This document shows, piece after piece, positions 8,969 through 18,829 of a stretch of 32,115 nucleotides of DNA. A program made the position numbers and the translations under genes. Source of the DNA: Vibrio nigripulchritudo ATCC 27043 (GTDB lineage Bacteria > Pseudomonadota > Gammaproteobacteria > Enterobacterales > Vibrionaceae). The notes under the pieces were generated by a model. It was not told where the DNA came from. It made no database searches and was given only the letters and a program-made list of their open reading frames with translations. Numbering within the stretch: position 1 is the first letter of the stretch; each line of letters opens with the position of its first letter. The DNA lies in the NCBI RefSeq assembly GCF_000222685.1, contig NZ_AFWJ01000279.1:1-32115 (forward strand), written 5' to 3'.

Positions 8969-8980
8969 TGCTCAATAATC

Positions 8981-8996
8981 CTGTATGGATATACAG
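8981..8996 (-). promoter_or_regulatory. LexA/SOS box controlling imuA-imuB-dnaE2
   Basis: Minus strand CTGTATATCCATACAG has perfect CTG-N10-CAG ends and a TA-rich core, matching the E. coli-type LexA consensus. It lies 12 bases upstream of the imuA ATG. Its last bases form part of the AGGA ribosome site, so the operator lies around +1 to +17 of the predicted transcript. LexA would block the polymerase at start, and RecA-stimulated LexA cleavage would release the operon. Confidence 0.92.
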
Positions 8997-9004
8997 TATT
9001 TTGA

Positions 9005-9032
9005 AGTATATGACTTCAGAAAAGATCTGCAA
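9005..9032 (-). promoter_or_regulatory. Candidate promoter of the imu operon
   Basis: On the minus strand a -10 hexamer TATACT (9010-9005) lies 16 bases from a weak -35 TTGCAG (9032-9027). The predicted start point falls at or next to the LexA box. The -10 sits inside a perfect inverted repeat, TGAAGT-N5-ACTTCA (9002-9018). Confidence 0.5.
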
Positions 9033-9033
9033 G

Positions 9034-9231
9034 CACTTTTCTGGACTAGTGAGCTACATGAGTAAGAAATGACAAAAAAATCAAAAACGTAGTAAGTAGA
9101 TTAGAAAAAAGGATGTAAGAGAGTAATAATGAGCCTGAATGAATATAGACAGGTTAATTTAATCTTAATAGATATCGATTCTATAAATATTTATTATGGG
9201 AATTGAGAATAGTCGTAATGCAAATAGTGGC
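9034..9231. other. Gene-free AT-rich spacer between imuA and the hns terminator
   Basis: I see no convincing gene here. A 25-codon frame begins at 9129 (MSLNEYRQVN...), but it has only a weak purine-rich stretch upstream and nothing recognisable. The DNA is A-rich and unstructured. It marks the junction between the imu cassette and hns. Confidence 0.4.
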
Positions 9232-9234
9232 ATT

Positions 9235-9265
9235 AAAAAAGCCAAAACTTATATAAGTTTCGGCT
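9235..9265 (-). terminator. Rho-independent terminator of hns
   Basis: Read on the minus strand: AGCCGAAACTT, loop ATAT region, AAGTTTTGGCT, then TTTTTT. The 11-base arms have one G-U pair. It lies about 80 bases after the hns stop codon. Confidence 0.85.
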
Positions 9266-9277
9266 CAATTTATACTG

Positions 9278-9315
9278 AACGCTGAAGTATAGAATCGAGG
9301 GACATGCTCAGCGTT
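9278..9315 (-). other. Long inverted repeat in the hns 3' untranslated region
   Basis: Perfect eight-base arms AACGCTGA (9278-9285) and TCAGCGTT (9308-9315) enclose 22 bases, between the hns stop and its terminator. In RNA this would make a second stem-loop. It may stabilise the mRNA or be part of a 3'-UTR-derived small RNA. Confidence 0.45.
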
Positions 9316-9342
9316 GCATTAATTTTTGTAACAAACTGAAAG

Positions 9343-9747
9343 TTAGATTAGGAAATCATCCAAAGATTTGCCGGAATCCAATTCAGCTTGAATAGCAGAA
9401 GGAGTACGACCTTGACCTGTCCAAGTCTTTTCTACACCATCAACAACATATTTATATTTTGCTGGGCGAGGATCGCGTTTTTTCTTCGCTTTAGATTTAG
9501 TTTCACCAGATAGTGCAGCAATTAGGTCATCGACATCGATGCCATCTTTAGCAATCATACTTGCGTATTCAGCTAATTTAGCTTCACGTTCGGCTTTTTC
9601 TGCTAATTCTGCAGCTTCAGCTTCACGGCGCTCTTCTACAACGGTAGTTATTTTATCTAGCGCTTCTTCCAATTGCTCTAGCGGTAGATCACGAGCAAAA
9701 GCTCGCAGACTGCGAATATTTAGCAGAGTTTTTGCAATATCTGACAT
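9343..9747 (-). CDS. hns: Histone-like nucleoid-structuring protein H-NS
   Basis: A 134-residue nucleoid protein that binds and silences AT-rich, often horizontally acquired, DNA. I use the start at 9747 (MSDIAKTLLNIRSLRAFARD), the conserved N-terminus, with a GGGA ribosome site; upstream in-frame ATGs at 9759 and 9810 would add non-family residues. Domains: N-terminal helical dimerisation region with a long charged coiled coil (about 15-70), a Lys-rich linker (KSKAKKKRDPRP), and the C-terminal DNA-binding domain with the minor-groove loop TWTGQGRTP, carrying the Q-G-R hook. It has its own terminator. The AT-rich upstream DNA with repeats suggests autoregulation, which is common for hns. Confidence 0.95.
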   Translation of the reverse strand: MSDIAKTLLNIRSLRAFARDLPLEQLEEALDKITTVVEERREAEAAELAEKAEREAKLAEYASMIAKDGIDVDDLIAALSGETKSKAKKKRDPRPAKYKYVVDGVEKTWTGQGRTPSAIQAELDSGKSLDDFLI

Positions 9748-9819
9748 GTTCAGTCCCATTCTTATTTTAGTAAACGTACACAATAATAACAGTGTAAGAC
9801 GAGAATACAATATAATTTT

Positions 9820-9860
9820 ATTTCAAATATATCGAATTTCAAATATACATTTCTAGAAAT
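9820..9860. repeat. Tandem 12-bp direct repeat and adjacent palindrome upstream of hns
   Basis: ATTTCAAATATA occurs at 9820-9831 and again at 9836-9847 (16-base period). It is followed by the perfect palindrome ATTTCTAGAAAT at 9849-9860. The cluster lies 73-113 bases upstream of the hns start, in the likely promoter region, and could be a binding site for H-NS or another regulator. Confidence 0.5.
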
Positions 9861-9998
9861 ATATTTAATTTCTTATTAGCCGAATAGAATACGTCAATAT
9901 TTATTACGCTAAGTGTCAAAAAAGTGTAAGTACGGAACTTGTAGACCATTCATCCAGATGAAAGTTTCATCATTCTGGTTAAAACTTGAAATTATATG
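9861..9998. other. Gene-free divergent promoter region between hns and the lysine transporter leader
   Basis: AT-rich sequence with no supported coding frame. It separates the hns upstream repeats from the promoter of the riboswitch leader. Confidence 0.4.
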
Positions 9999-10026
9999 TT
10001 GCAAAAAGGTTTGGCATCCGTAGAAT
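9999..10026 (+). promoter_or_regulatory. Candidate promoter of the lysine riboswitch leader
   Basis: -35 TTGCAA (9999-10004), 16-base spacer, -10 TAGAAT (10021-10026, 5/6 match). The predicted start is near 10033, about 45 bases before the riboswitch core. A short hairpin (10031-10050, CGCACC with GGTGGCG) followed by five T's lies at the very start of the RNA. Confidence 0.5.
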
Positions 10027-10076
10027 GGCTCGCACCTGATTTGGGTGGCGACTTTTTAACCAAGTTTTCGTCCAAG

Positions 10077-10246
10077 GTAGAGGCGCAATAACTATCAGTA
10101 AGCTCTAAGAGAGTGATGTCTAAGATGAGAGCTGAAAGGAGTTATTGCCGAAGTATTGGAAGTTATCGCCTTTCAATGCTGGGGTTATATTCGAATAGAT
10201 ATAACACTGCCATAGTCTATGTTGTTGTTAAACTATGGAGCGCTAC
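10077..10246 (+). ncRNA. Lysine riboswitch (L-box)
   Basis: The conserved lysine-aptamer elements occur in the right order. P1 closes GTAG (10077) with CTAC (10243-10246). AGAGGCGC lies at 10079, GCCGAAGT at 10147-10154, and GCTGGGG at 10178. It continues into the P4 hairpin GTTATAT/ATATAAC (10184-10205), then the P5 hairpin CATAGT/ACTATG (10211-10237), and ends GGAGCGC. Lysine binding should fold the five-helix junction and lower expression of the downstream transporter. The expression platform is not obvious: a strong GAAGTG-TT-CACTTC hairpin follows (10256-10275), but its T-tract is poor. Confidence 0.9.
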
Positions 10247-10255
10247 TGTAGGGTT

Positions 10256-10275
10256 GGGTGAAGTGTTCACTTCCC
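10256..10275 (+). promoter_or_regulatory. Hairpin after the riboswitch, possible expression platform
   Basis: GGGTGAAGTG folds onto CACTTCCC with a two-base turn between GAAGTG and CACTTC. It is followed only by CCCTTTCG, so it is a weak intrinsic terminator at best. A second small hairpin, AACCAA-ATA-TTGGTT (10327-10341), lies right in front of the gene's ribosome site, so control could be at translation. Confidence 0.45.
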
Positions 10276-10351
10276 TTTCGCTTGTTCAACTTAAGGTATA
10301 ACTAATACCGTCTGCAGTAGATCTCTAACCAAATATTGGTTTCTGAAGATC

Positions 10352-11983
10352 ATGAATTTATTAGATTTTGCGTCATCTCCGCTTTCGCTGCTTCCCCCAC
10401 TGGTTGCTCTGGGTCTAGCCATTATTACACGTCGAGTTCTTATTTCCCTAGGGATGGGAATTTTGCTTGGCGGCTTACTTATCACAGATTATTCACTGTC
10501 TGAATCGTTTAAATATATCTGGGATAAAGTATATGGCGTCGTTATTGAGACCAATGAAACTGTTATCGATGGCGTTAAAGTAGAAGAAGCCAGCTTAAAT
10601 AGCTGGAATATGAGTATTATTGCATTTTTATTACTGCTGGGAATGATGACAGCTTTACTGACATTATCTGGTGGTACTCGAGCATTCGCTGAATGGGCTC
10701 AAAGCCGAGTAAAAAGTAAGCGTGGTTCGAAATTACTGGCAGCGTTTTTAGGCGTTTTCATTTTTGTTGATGACTACTTTAATAGCCTGGCTGTCGGTGC
10801 TATCTCCAGACCAGTTACTGATCGCTTTTATGTTTCACGTTCAAAACTTGCTTATATTCTAGATTCAACCGCTGCACCAATGTGCGTATTGATGCCTGCC
10901 TCAAGCTGGGGTGCGTATATTATGACCATTGTAGGTGGCATTCTGGTTACACATGGATTAACGGAATATTCATCAGCCTTAAGTGCTTATGTAAATATGA
11001 TACCGATGAATTTTTATGCGGTATTCGCACTATTGATGGTATTTGCCGTTGCATGGTTCCAACTTGATGTTGGCTTAATGCGTAAAAAAGAAATTGAAGC
11101 CTCTCAGGGAGTCGGTTTCGATGACATAGAAAAAGATTCTGCGAATAATGAATTAAGTGAAGATCTTGATATCAGCGAAAGTGAAACGGGTCGAGTTTCA
11201 GACTTAGTTATGCCTATTGTTGCACTAATATTCGCAACAGTATTCTTCATGTTATATACAGGTGCACAATCATTAGCGGATTCAGGAAAAGATTTCGATC
11301 TGTTAGGTGCTTTTGAAAATACCGATGTTGGTACTTCTCTTTGTTACGGTGGACTGATTGGTTTAATTGTTGCTTTAATTACCGTACTACGTCAAAAAAT
11401 AGAATTTGTGCAAATTATTCGCACTTTATGGATTGGCGCAGGTTCTATGTTTGGCGCAATATTAATTCTATTCTTTGCCTGGACTATCGGTTCTGTAATT
11501 GGTGATTTAAAAACAGGTACTTATCTATCTTCACTCGTTCAGGGAAATATTAACCCACATTGGTTACCTGTTATTTTATTCTTGCTTTCTGGTTTGATGG
11601 CATTCTCCACAGGTACATCATGGGGAACGTTTGGTATTATGCTGCCAATCGCAGGTGATATGGCTGGCGCAACAGATTTGGCACTGATGCTTCCTATGCT
11701 AAGTGCTGTATTGGCAGGTTCTGTATTTGGCGATCACTGTTCACCAATCTCAGACACAACGATTCTGTCTTCTACTGGTGCTCGCTGTAATCATATTGAC
11801 CACGTTGCTACACAGCTTCCATATGCCGTTTCTGTTGCTGTTGTTTCGTGCGTAGGATTCATTGTTTTAGGTATGACATCGTCGGTGTTGTTCTCATTCG
11901 CGTCAGCAAGCGTGGCATTTGTCATCGTTTGTGGTGTTTTGAGTGTGATTTCTAAACGTCGACAGACTCCTGTTTCAGCATAA
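10352..11983 (+). CDS. NhaC-family transporter, predicted lysine importer (LysW type)
   Basis: A 543-residue integral inner-membrane protein of the NhaC Na+/H+ antiporter superfamily, with about 11-13 hydrophobic helices. Family marks include the FVDDYFNSLAVGAISRPVTD block (about residue 135), DSTAAPMCVLMPASSWGAY, FSTGTSWGTFGIMLPIAGD and FGDHCSPISDTTILSSTGA near the C-terminus. The acidic loop at about 245-285 is cytosolic or periplasmic filler. NhaC-like proteins under lysine riboswitches were predicted by comparative genomics to be lysine transporters (LysW). The riboswitch directly upstream supports that here rather than plain Na+/H+ exchange. Transport itself is inferred. The ATG at 10352 has only a weak ribosome site (CTGAAG). 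Confidence 0.88.
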   Translation: MNLLDFASSPLSLLPPLVALGLAIITRRVLISLGMGILLGGLLITDYSLSESFKYIWDKVYGVVIETNETVIDGVKVEEASLNSWNMSIIAFLLLLGMMTALLTLSGGTRAFAEWAQSRVKSKRGSKLLAAFLGVFIFVDDYFNSLAVGAISRPVTDRFYVSRSKLAYILDSTAAPMCVLMPASSWGAYIMTIVGGILVTHGLTEYSSALSAYVNMIPMNFYAVFALLMVFAVAWFQLDVGLMRKKEIEASQGVGFDDIEKDSANNELSEDLDISESETGRVSDLVMPIVALIFATVFFMLYTGAQSLADSGKDFDLLGAFENTDVGTSLCYGGLIGLIVALITVLRQKIEFVQIIRTLWIGAGSMFGAILILFFAWTIGSVIGDLKTGTYLSSLVQGNINPHWLPVILFLLSGLMAFSTGTSWGTFGIMLPIAGDMAGATDLALMLPMLSAVLAGSVFGDHCSPISDTTILSSTGARCNHIDHVATQLPYAVSVAVVSCVGFIVLGMTSSVLFSFASASVAFVIVCGVLSVISKRRQTPVSA

Positions 11984-12001
11984 TCCCGTTTAGCTATATA
12001 A

Positions 12002-12026
12002 GGCAGGTCATACGACCTGCCTTTTT
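12002..12026 (+). terminator. Terminator of the lysine transporter gene
   Basis: Perfect eight-base stem GGCAGGTC/GACCTGCC, loop ATAC, then five T's, 18 bases after the stop codon. Confidence 0.93.
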
Positions 12027-12086
12027 CATTTCTGAATTTCTAACTCAAAGCAATTTTTCACTCAGAAAATTTTTTGGACTTAGGTC

Positions 12087-12116
12087 TTGCAAATCACCAA
12101 CGGCTTGGGTTAGTGT
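12087..12116 (+). promoter_or_regulatory. Candidate his operon promoter
   Basis: -35 TTGCAA (12087-12092), 18-base spacer, weak -10 TAGTGT (12111-12116). This places the start about 20 bases before the leader peptide ATG. The match is poor, but the position fits. Confidence 0.33.
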
Positions 12117-12143
12117 GAAGTTAACTCAAGGAGAAAACTAAAT

Positions 12144-12191
12144 ATGCGTAAAAGTGTAATGAACATTCATCACCATCATCATCCTGACTAG
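12144..12191 (+). CDS. hisL: his operon leader peptide (HisL)
   Basis: A 15-codon open frame, MRKSVMNIHHHHHPD, with five consecutive His codons and a strong AAGGAG ribosome site (12128-12133). Ribosome stalling at the His codons when charged tRNA-His is scarce should shift the downstream RNA into the antiterminated fold. It is too short for ordinary gene callers. The E. coli leader has seven His codons. Confidence 0.95.
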   Translation: MRKSVMNIHHHHHPD

Positions 12192-12192
12192 T

Positions 12193-12297
12193 CTTTCGGG
12201 AGGTTTACGCATACCCGAGAGGCTCAGAACTCTCGGTGGTTGAATCAAAAATATCAGATTTAGACCCTCGGGAGAGCAAAACTCCCGAGGGTTTTTT
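12193..12297 (+). promoter_or_regulatory. Histidine attenuator with intrinsic terminator
   Basis: Alternative stems can be read directly. CTTTCGGG (12193-12200) pairs with CCCGAGAG (12214-12221). CCGAGAG can instead pair with CTCTCGG (12230-12236). CTCTCGG can pair with CCGAGGG (12285-12291) through one G-U. The terminator is the ten-base stem CCCTCGGGAG (12265-12274) / CTCCCGAGGG (12282-12291), followed by six T's. It ends about 60 bases before hisG. Confidence 0.93.
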
Positions 12298-12356
12298 CAT
12301 TTTTAACGACTTATAAAACATTAAATATTCACTAAATTTCGCATAGGGACATTGCA

Positions 12357-13253
12357 ATGCAAACACAACGCCTAAGAATTGCCATCCAGAAAAAAGGACG
12401 CTTGAGTAAAGAGTGTCTGAATCTACTGAAAAAGTGTGGTGCTAAATTCAACATCATGGGAGAGCGCTTAGTGGTGCACTCTGAAAATATGCCCATTGAC
12501 CTACTGCTTGTTCGCGATGACGACATCCCAGGTTTGATCATGGATGGTGTTGTTGACCTTGGCTTTATTGGTGAAAACGAGCTTGAAGAAGTGCGTCTGG
12601 ACCGTAAAGCATTAGGTGAGCCATGTGAATTTGTCTCTCTTCGTCGACTAGATTTTGGTGGCTGCCGTTTGTCCATCGCTATCGATAAAGATGAAGAATA
12701 CAACGGACCACAAGATCTGGCGGGTAAACGCATTGCTACTACATACCCTCAGCTACTAAAAAGCTATATGGATGAACAAGGTGTCGAATTCAGCACTTGT
12801 GTATTGACGGGCTCGGTTGAAGTAGCCCCTCGTGCGGGTCTGGCAGACGCAATTGCAGATTTGGTTTCTACAGGTGCAACTCTAGAAGCCAATGGTCTTA
12901 AAGAAGCGGAAGTGATTTTCAAGTCAAAAGCGACATTGATTCAACGTGCTGGTGAATTTGACGCAGAAAGACAAGCTCTTATAGAGAAGCTTCTGACTCG
13001 TATGCAAGGCGTCCTTCAGGCAAAAGAATCCAAATACATCATGCTACACGCTCCAACAGATAAGCTTGAGCAAGTGAAAGCACTTCTTCCAGGAGCTGAA
13101 GATCCAACAGTATTGCCTCTGTCTGCAGAGCAGAATCGCGTAGCCGTCCATCTTGTGAGTACTGAAAATCTGTTTTGGGAAACCATGGAACAACTAAAAG
13201 AGTTGGGTGCGAGCTCAATCCTAGTGCTACCAATTGAAAAAATGATGGAGTAA
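12357..13253 (+). CDS. hisG: ATP phosphoribosyltransferase (long form)
   Basis: First enzyme of histidine synthesis: condenses ATP with PRPP to phosphoribosyl-ATP in the cytosol. At 298 residues it is the long, hexameric form with its own C-terminal ACT-like regulatory domain (about 225-298) for histidine feedback, so no HisZ partner is needed. Visible family blocks are [15 protein letters not shown] at the N-terminus, [38 protein letters not shown], and the PRPP-binding [14 protein letters not shown] (about 167-180). First structural gene of the operon, 4 bases before hisD; the hisD ribosome site lies in its last codons. Confidence 0.97.
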   Translation: MQTQRLRIAIQKKGRLSKECLNLLKKCGAKFNIMGERLVVHSENMPIDLLLVRDDDIPGLIMDGVVDLGFIGENELEEVRLDRKALGEPCEFVSLRRLDFGGCRLSIAIDKDEEYNGPQDLAGKRIATTYPQLLKSYMDEQGVEFSTCVLTGSVEVAPRAGLADAIADLVSTGATLEANGLKEAEVIFKSKATLIQRAGEFDAERQALIEKLLTRMQGVLQAKESKYIMLHAPTDKLEQVKALLPGAEDPTVLPLSAEQNRVAVHLVSTENLFWETMEQLKELGASSILVLPIEKMME

Positions 13254-13257
13254 CACC

Positions 13258-14556
13258 ATGAGAACCGTTGTTTGGCAATCATTGAGTGAAGAACAGCAAG
13301 ATGCCGTACTAGAACGCCCTGCGATTACCGAAGGAGCAAATATAACGGCGGCTGTGGCGGAAGTGATTCAAAAAGTACGTGGTGAAGGCGACAAAGCGCT
13401 AACTGAACTTACCGCAAAGTTTGACGGAGTGACACCAGAGTCTATTCGGGTTTCAAAAGAAGAAATCCAAGCAGCCTCAGATCGTTTGACCGACGATATG
13501 AAAAAAGCTCTTGAGCAGGCTTACTCCAATATTTCTAAGTTTCACAAAGCTCAAAAACCTCAGCCGATAAAAGTTGAAACCCAGCCGGGTGTAGTGTGTG
13601 AACAGGTTACTCGTCCAATTAATACGGTTGGTCTTTACATTCCGGGGGGCAGTGCACCACTTCCTTCTACCGTATTGATGCTGGGCGTTCCTGCACAAAT
13701 TGCAGGTTGCCGCAAAGTTGTGTTGTGTTCACCACCGCCTATCGCCGATGAAATTCTTTATGTCGCGCAGCTGTGTAATATCGATGAAGTTTACAATGTT
13801 GGTGGCGGTCAGGCTGTTGCAGCAATGGCTTACGGAACGGAAAGTGTCAGTAAAGTCGATAAAATTTTTGGTCCGGGTAATGCCTACGTGACGGAAGCAA
13901 AACGTCAGGTGAGCAATGATTTCCGCGGTGCTGCGATTGATATGCCAGCAGGTCCTTCTGAAGTGTTGGTTATCGCTGATGATACTGCCGATCCAGATTT
14001 CATCGCAGCGGATCTACTTAGTCAGGCGGAACACGGTCCGGATTCTCAGGTGGTTTTAGTGACGCCATCTCCAGTGATTGCAGACAAAGTAACAGACGCC
14101 GTTCAGGCTCAGTTGAAAGAGCTGTCACGAGCTGAGATTGCTGAAAAGGCGCTGGGTTCAAGCCTCATTATTATTGCCGAGTCACTGACGCAGTGTGTGT
14201 CTATCTCAAACTTCTATGGTCCTGAACACCTGATTGTTCAAACCAAAAATCCTCGTGAGTTGCTTCCTCTACTCGATAATGCGGGCTCTATCTTCCTGGG
14301 TGACTGGTCGCCAGAGTCAGCTGGCGACTATGCATCGGGAACCAACCACGTTCTGCCAACATACGGTTATACACGCACATATTCCAGCCTGGGCTTGGCT
14401 GATTTCTCTAAACGAATGACAGTACAAGAGCTGACTGCTGAAGGTTTAAAAACACTTGCTCCAACGGTAGTGACCATGGCGGATGCAGAAGGGTTAGATG
14501 CGCACCGCCGCGCCGTCACCATTCGTGTAGAAAAGCTGCAAGCAGGAGAGAAATAA
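13258..14556 (+). CDS. hisD: Histidinol dehydrogenase
   Basis: Catalyses the last two steps of the pathway, oxidising L-histidinol to L-histidine with two NAD+. 432 residues, normal length. Zinc-ligand segments are present: [10 protein letters not shown] (Gln and His), [15 protein letters not shown] (Asp), and the C-terminal LDAHRRAV (His). The catalytic Glu-His pair lies in YGPEHL. The glycine-rich [15 protein letters not shown] and [15 protein letters not shown] blocks are typical. Its stop codon overlaps the hisC start (TAATG), so translation is coupled. Confidence 0.97.
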   Translation: MRTVVWQSLSEEQQDAVLERPAITEGANITAAVAEVIQKVRGEGDKALTELTAKFDGVTPESIRVSKEEIQAASDRLTDDMKKALEQAYSNISKFHKAQKPQPIKVETQPGVVCEQVTRPINTVGLYIPGGSAPLPSTVLMLGVPAQIAGCRKVVLCSPPPIADEILYVAQLCNIDEVYNVGGGQAVAAMAYGTESVSKVDKIFGPGNAYVTEAKRQVSNDFRGAAIDMPAGPSEVLVIADDTADPDFIAADLLSQAEHGPDSQVVLVTPSPVIADKVTDAVQAQLKELSRAEIAEKALGSSLIIIAESLTQCVSISNFYGPEHLIVQTKNPRELLPLLDNAGSIFLGDWSPESAGDYASGTNHVLPTYGYTRTYSSLGLADFSKRMTVQELTAEGLKTLAPTVVTMADAEGLDAHRRAVTIRVEKLQAGEK

Positions 14557-15608
14557 TGGAAAAGTTGGCTCGTAAGAAAGTACAAGAACTGACGCCGTAT
14601 CTTTCTGCCCGGAGAATTGGTGGCGATGGTGACGTTTGGTTGAACGCTAATGAATCGCCATTCAACAACGAATACAAGACGGATTTCGCTCGTCTGAACC
14701 GTTACAGCGAATGTCAGCCAAAAGACCTGATTGAAGCATACGCTGCTTATGCCGGCGTTAAACCAGAACAGACACTGACTTCTCGTGGGGCCGATGAAGG
14801 GATTGAACTCCTCATCCGTGCGTTTTGTGAGCCGGGTGAAGATGCCATTCTGTTCTGCCCACCGACTTATGGCATGTACGCCATCAGTGCAGAAACCATT
14901 GGTGTTGAGCAAAAGAAAGTCCCATTAACACAAGATTGGCAATTGGATCTCGAAAGTATTCAAGCCAATCTTGAGAATGTAAAACTGGTGTTTGTGTGTA
15001 GCCCGAACAACCCGACAGGCAATTTGGTTAACCGTGAAGATATTGTCTCTTTACTCGAGATGACCAAAGATCGAGCCATTGTGGTGATGGACGAAGCCTA
15101 TATCGACTTCTGCCCAGAAGCGACGACTGCTGATCTTCTTGAACAGTATCCAAACCTCGCCATCTTAAGAACCATGTCGAAGGCGTTTGCTTTGGCAGGG
15201 CTTCGTTGCGGCTTTACTTTGGCAAATGAAGAGATCATCAACGTACTGCTAAAAGTGATCGCACCTTACCCAGTGCCTATTCCGGTATCTGAAATTGCCG
15301 TGCAGGCATTGTCTGAAGCAGGTCTGGCAAGAATGAAGTTTCAGACGCTGGATCTCAACGCCAACCGCGCTTACATGCAAGTTGGATTGAGTATGCTGCA
15401 AGGGGTCGAAGTGTTCGAAGGGTGGGGTAACTATCTGTTGGTTAAATTCCCTGATGGCGATGCTATTTTTAAATCGGCATGGGAAAGCGGCATCATTCTC
15501 AGAAACTCCCCAATTGAAAACTGTGTTCGAATTAGCGTTGGTAACCGTGAAGAGTGTGAAAAAATCGTCGCGTTTATCCGCAATCAATTAGCTAAAAGTG
15601 TCGCTTAA
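14556..15608 (+). CDS. hisC: Histidinol-phosphate aminotransferase
   Basis: PLP enzyme that transaminates imidazole-acetol phosphate with glutamate to L-histidinol phosphate. 350 residues, fold-type I class II aminotransferase. Key segments: [11 protein letters not shown] at the N-terminus, [12 protein letters not shown], the PLP contact region [20 protein letters not shown] with the pyridine-nitrogen Asp, the Schiff-base lysine in [15 protein letters not shown], and the C-terminal Arg in [12 protein letters not shown]. An AGGAGAG ribosome site lies inside the end of hisD. Confidence 0.97.
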   Translation: MEKLARKKVQELTPYLSARRIGGDGDVWLNANESPFNNEYKTDFARLNRYSECQPKDLIEAYAAYAGVKPEQTLTSRGADEGIELLIRAFCEPGEDAILFCPPTYGMYAISAETIGVEQKKVPLTQDWQLDLESIQANLENVKLVFVCSPNNPTGNLVNREDIVSLLEMTKDRAIVVMDEAYIDFCPEATTADLLEQYPNLAILRTMSKAFALAGLRCGFTLANEEIINVLLKVIAPYPVPIPVSEIAVQALSEAGLARMKFQTLDLNANRAYMQVGLSMLQGVEVFEGWGNYLLVKFPDGDAIFKSAWESGIILRNSPIENCVRISVGNREECEKIVAFIRNQLAKSVA

Positions 15609-15622
15609 GAAAGGAAATCGTA

Positions 15623-16696
15623 GTGAGCAAGCAACAAAAAATTCTATTTATTGACCGTGATGGCACCTTAATTGTTGAGCCGCCAGAAGACTTTCAGGTA
15701 GACCGCTTAGACAAGCTCAAGCTTGAACCATTTGTCATCCCAAGTTTATTGGCTCTTCAAGACGCCGGTTACCGTTTGGTGATGGTGACTAACCAAGATG
15801 GCTTGGGTACAGACAGCTTCCCGCAAGAAGATTTTGACGGTCCACATAACATGATGATGGATATTTTCTCTTCACAGGGTGTCATTTTTGACGAGGTGCT
15901 TATTAGCCCTTACTTCGAAGAAGATAACAGCGATTGCCGCAAACCTAGGTTAGGTCTGGTAAGAGAATACCTTCAAGGTGGAAAGATCGATTTTCAACAC
16001 TCAGCCGTGATTGGCGATCGCATTACGGATGTGCAAATGGCCCAGAATATGGCGATTCGTGGCATTCAGTACAACCCAGAAACCATGGGTTGGAAGCAAA
16101 TTGTCAAAGATCTGACCGTAAAAGCACGTGTTGCGGAAGTAGTACGCACAACCAAAGAAACGGATATTAAAGTGTCTGTGAACCTTGATGAGCAAGGTGG
16201 TAACGACATTAAAACCGGCCTGGGATTCTTTGATCACATGCTGGATCAGATTGCAACGCATGGTGGATTCCAAATTAAATGCAGTGTGGAAGGTGATTTA
16301 CACATTGACGACCATCACACCATTGAAGATACCGCTCTGGCTTTAGGGCAGGCACTAAAAGAAGCCTTGGGTGACAAACGTGGCATTGGCCGTTTTGGCT
16401 TCAGTTTGCCAATGGATGAGTGTTTAGCCCAATGTGCGCTCGACTTGTCGGGCAGAGCTTACTTGGTCTTTGACGCTAAGTTCAGCCGTGAAATGGTGGG
16501 AGATTTCTCAACGGAAATGACGGTGCACTTCTTCCGCTCACTAGCTGACTCTATGGCGTGTACATTGCACCTGTCTTCTACAGGCGACAATGACCACCAT
16601 ATTGTAGAGAGCCTGTTTAAGTCATTTGGTCGCACGCTTCGCCAAGCTATTAAGGTAGAAGGCAACGAATTACCAAGTAGCAAGGGCATGCTTTAA
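15623..16696 (+). CDS. hisB: Bifunctional histidinol-phosphatase / imidazoleglycerol-phosphate dehydratase
   Basis: Two-domain enzyme for steps 6 and 8 of the pathway. GTG start with an AAGGAAAT ribosome site. The N-terminal HAD phosphatase (1-165) has the nucleophile motif IDRDGTLI and [11 protein letters not shown]. The C-terminal IGPD domain (about 168-357) has the metal-binding [16 protein letters not shown] and [17 protein letters not shown] motifs and [16 protein letters not shown]. Oddity: the E. coli phosphatase zinc loop is C-P-H...C-x-C, but here it reads [14 protein letters not shown] (S95, Y97, S103, C105), so three of four ligands are gone. The catalytic aspartates are intact, so activity may remain without structural zinc. 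Confidence 0.96.
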   Translation: MSKQQKILFIDRDGTLIVEPPEDFQVDRLDKLKLEPFVIPSLLALQDAGYRLVMVTNQDGLGTDSFPQEDFDGPHNMMMDIFSSQGVIFDEVLISPYFEEDNSDCRKPRLGLVREYLQGGKIDFQHSAVIGDRITDVQMAQNMAIRGIQYNPETMGWKQIVKDLTVKARVAEVVRTTKETDIKVSVNLDEQGGNDIKTGLGFFDHMLDQIATHGGFQIKCSVEGDLHIDDHHTIEDTALALGQALKEALGDKRGIGRFGFSLPMDECLAQCALDLSGRAYLVFDAKFSREMVGDFSTEMTVHFFRSLADSMACTLHLSSTGDNDHHIVESLFKSFGRTLRQAIKVEGNELPSSKGML

Positions 16697-16710
16697 AAAG
16701 GAAGAATCAC

Positions 16711-18825
<2,115 letters not shown>

Positions 18826-18829
<4 letters not shown>

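Noticed and set aside
9129-9206. A 25-codon open frame (MSLNEYRQVN...) between imuA and the hns terminator.
   Set aside because: Weak ribosome site, AT-rich composition that produces random frames, and no recognisable sequence.
10113-10301. A 62-residue open frame inside the lysine riboswitch region.
   Set aside because: It overlaps the conserved aptamer and has no family resemblance; the RNA explains the conservation.
14367-14912. A 181-residue minus-strand frame across the hisD-hisC junction.
   Set aside because: Opposite-strand shadow of intact hisD and hisC; composition is not protein-like.
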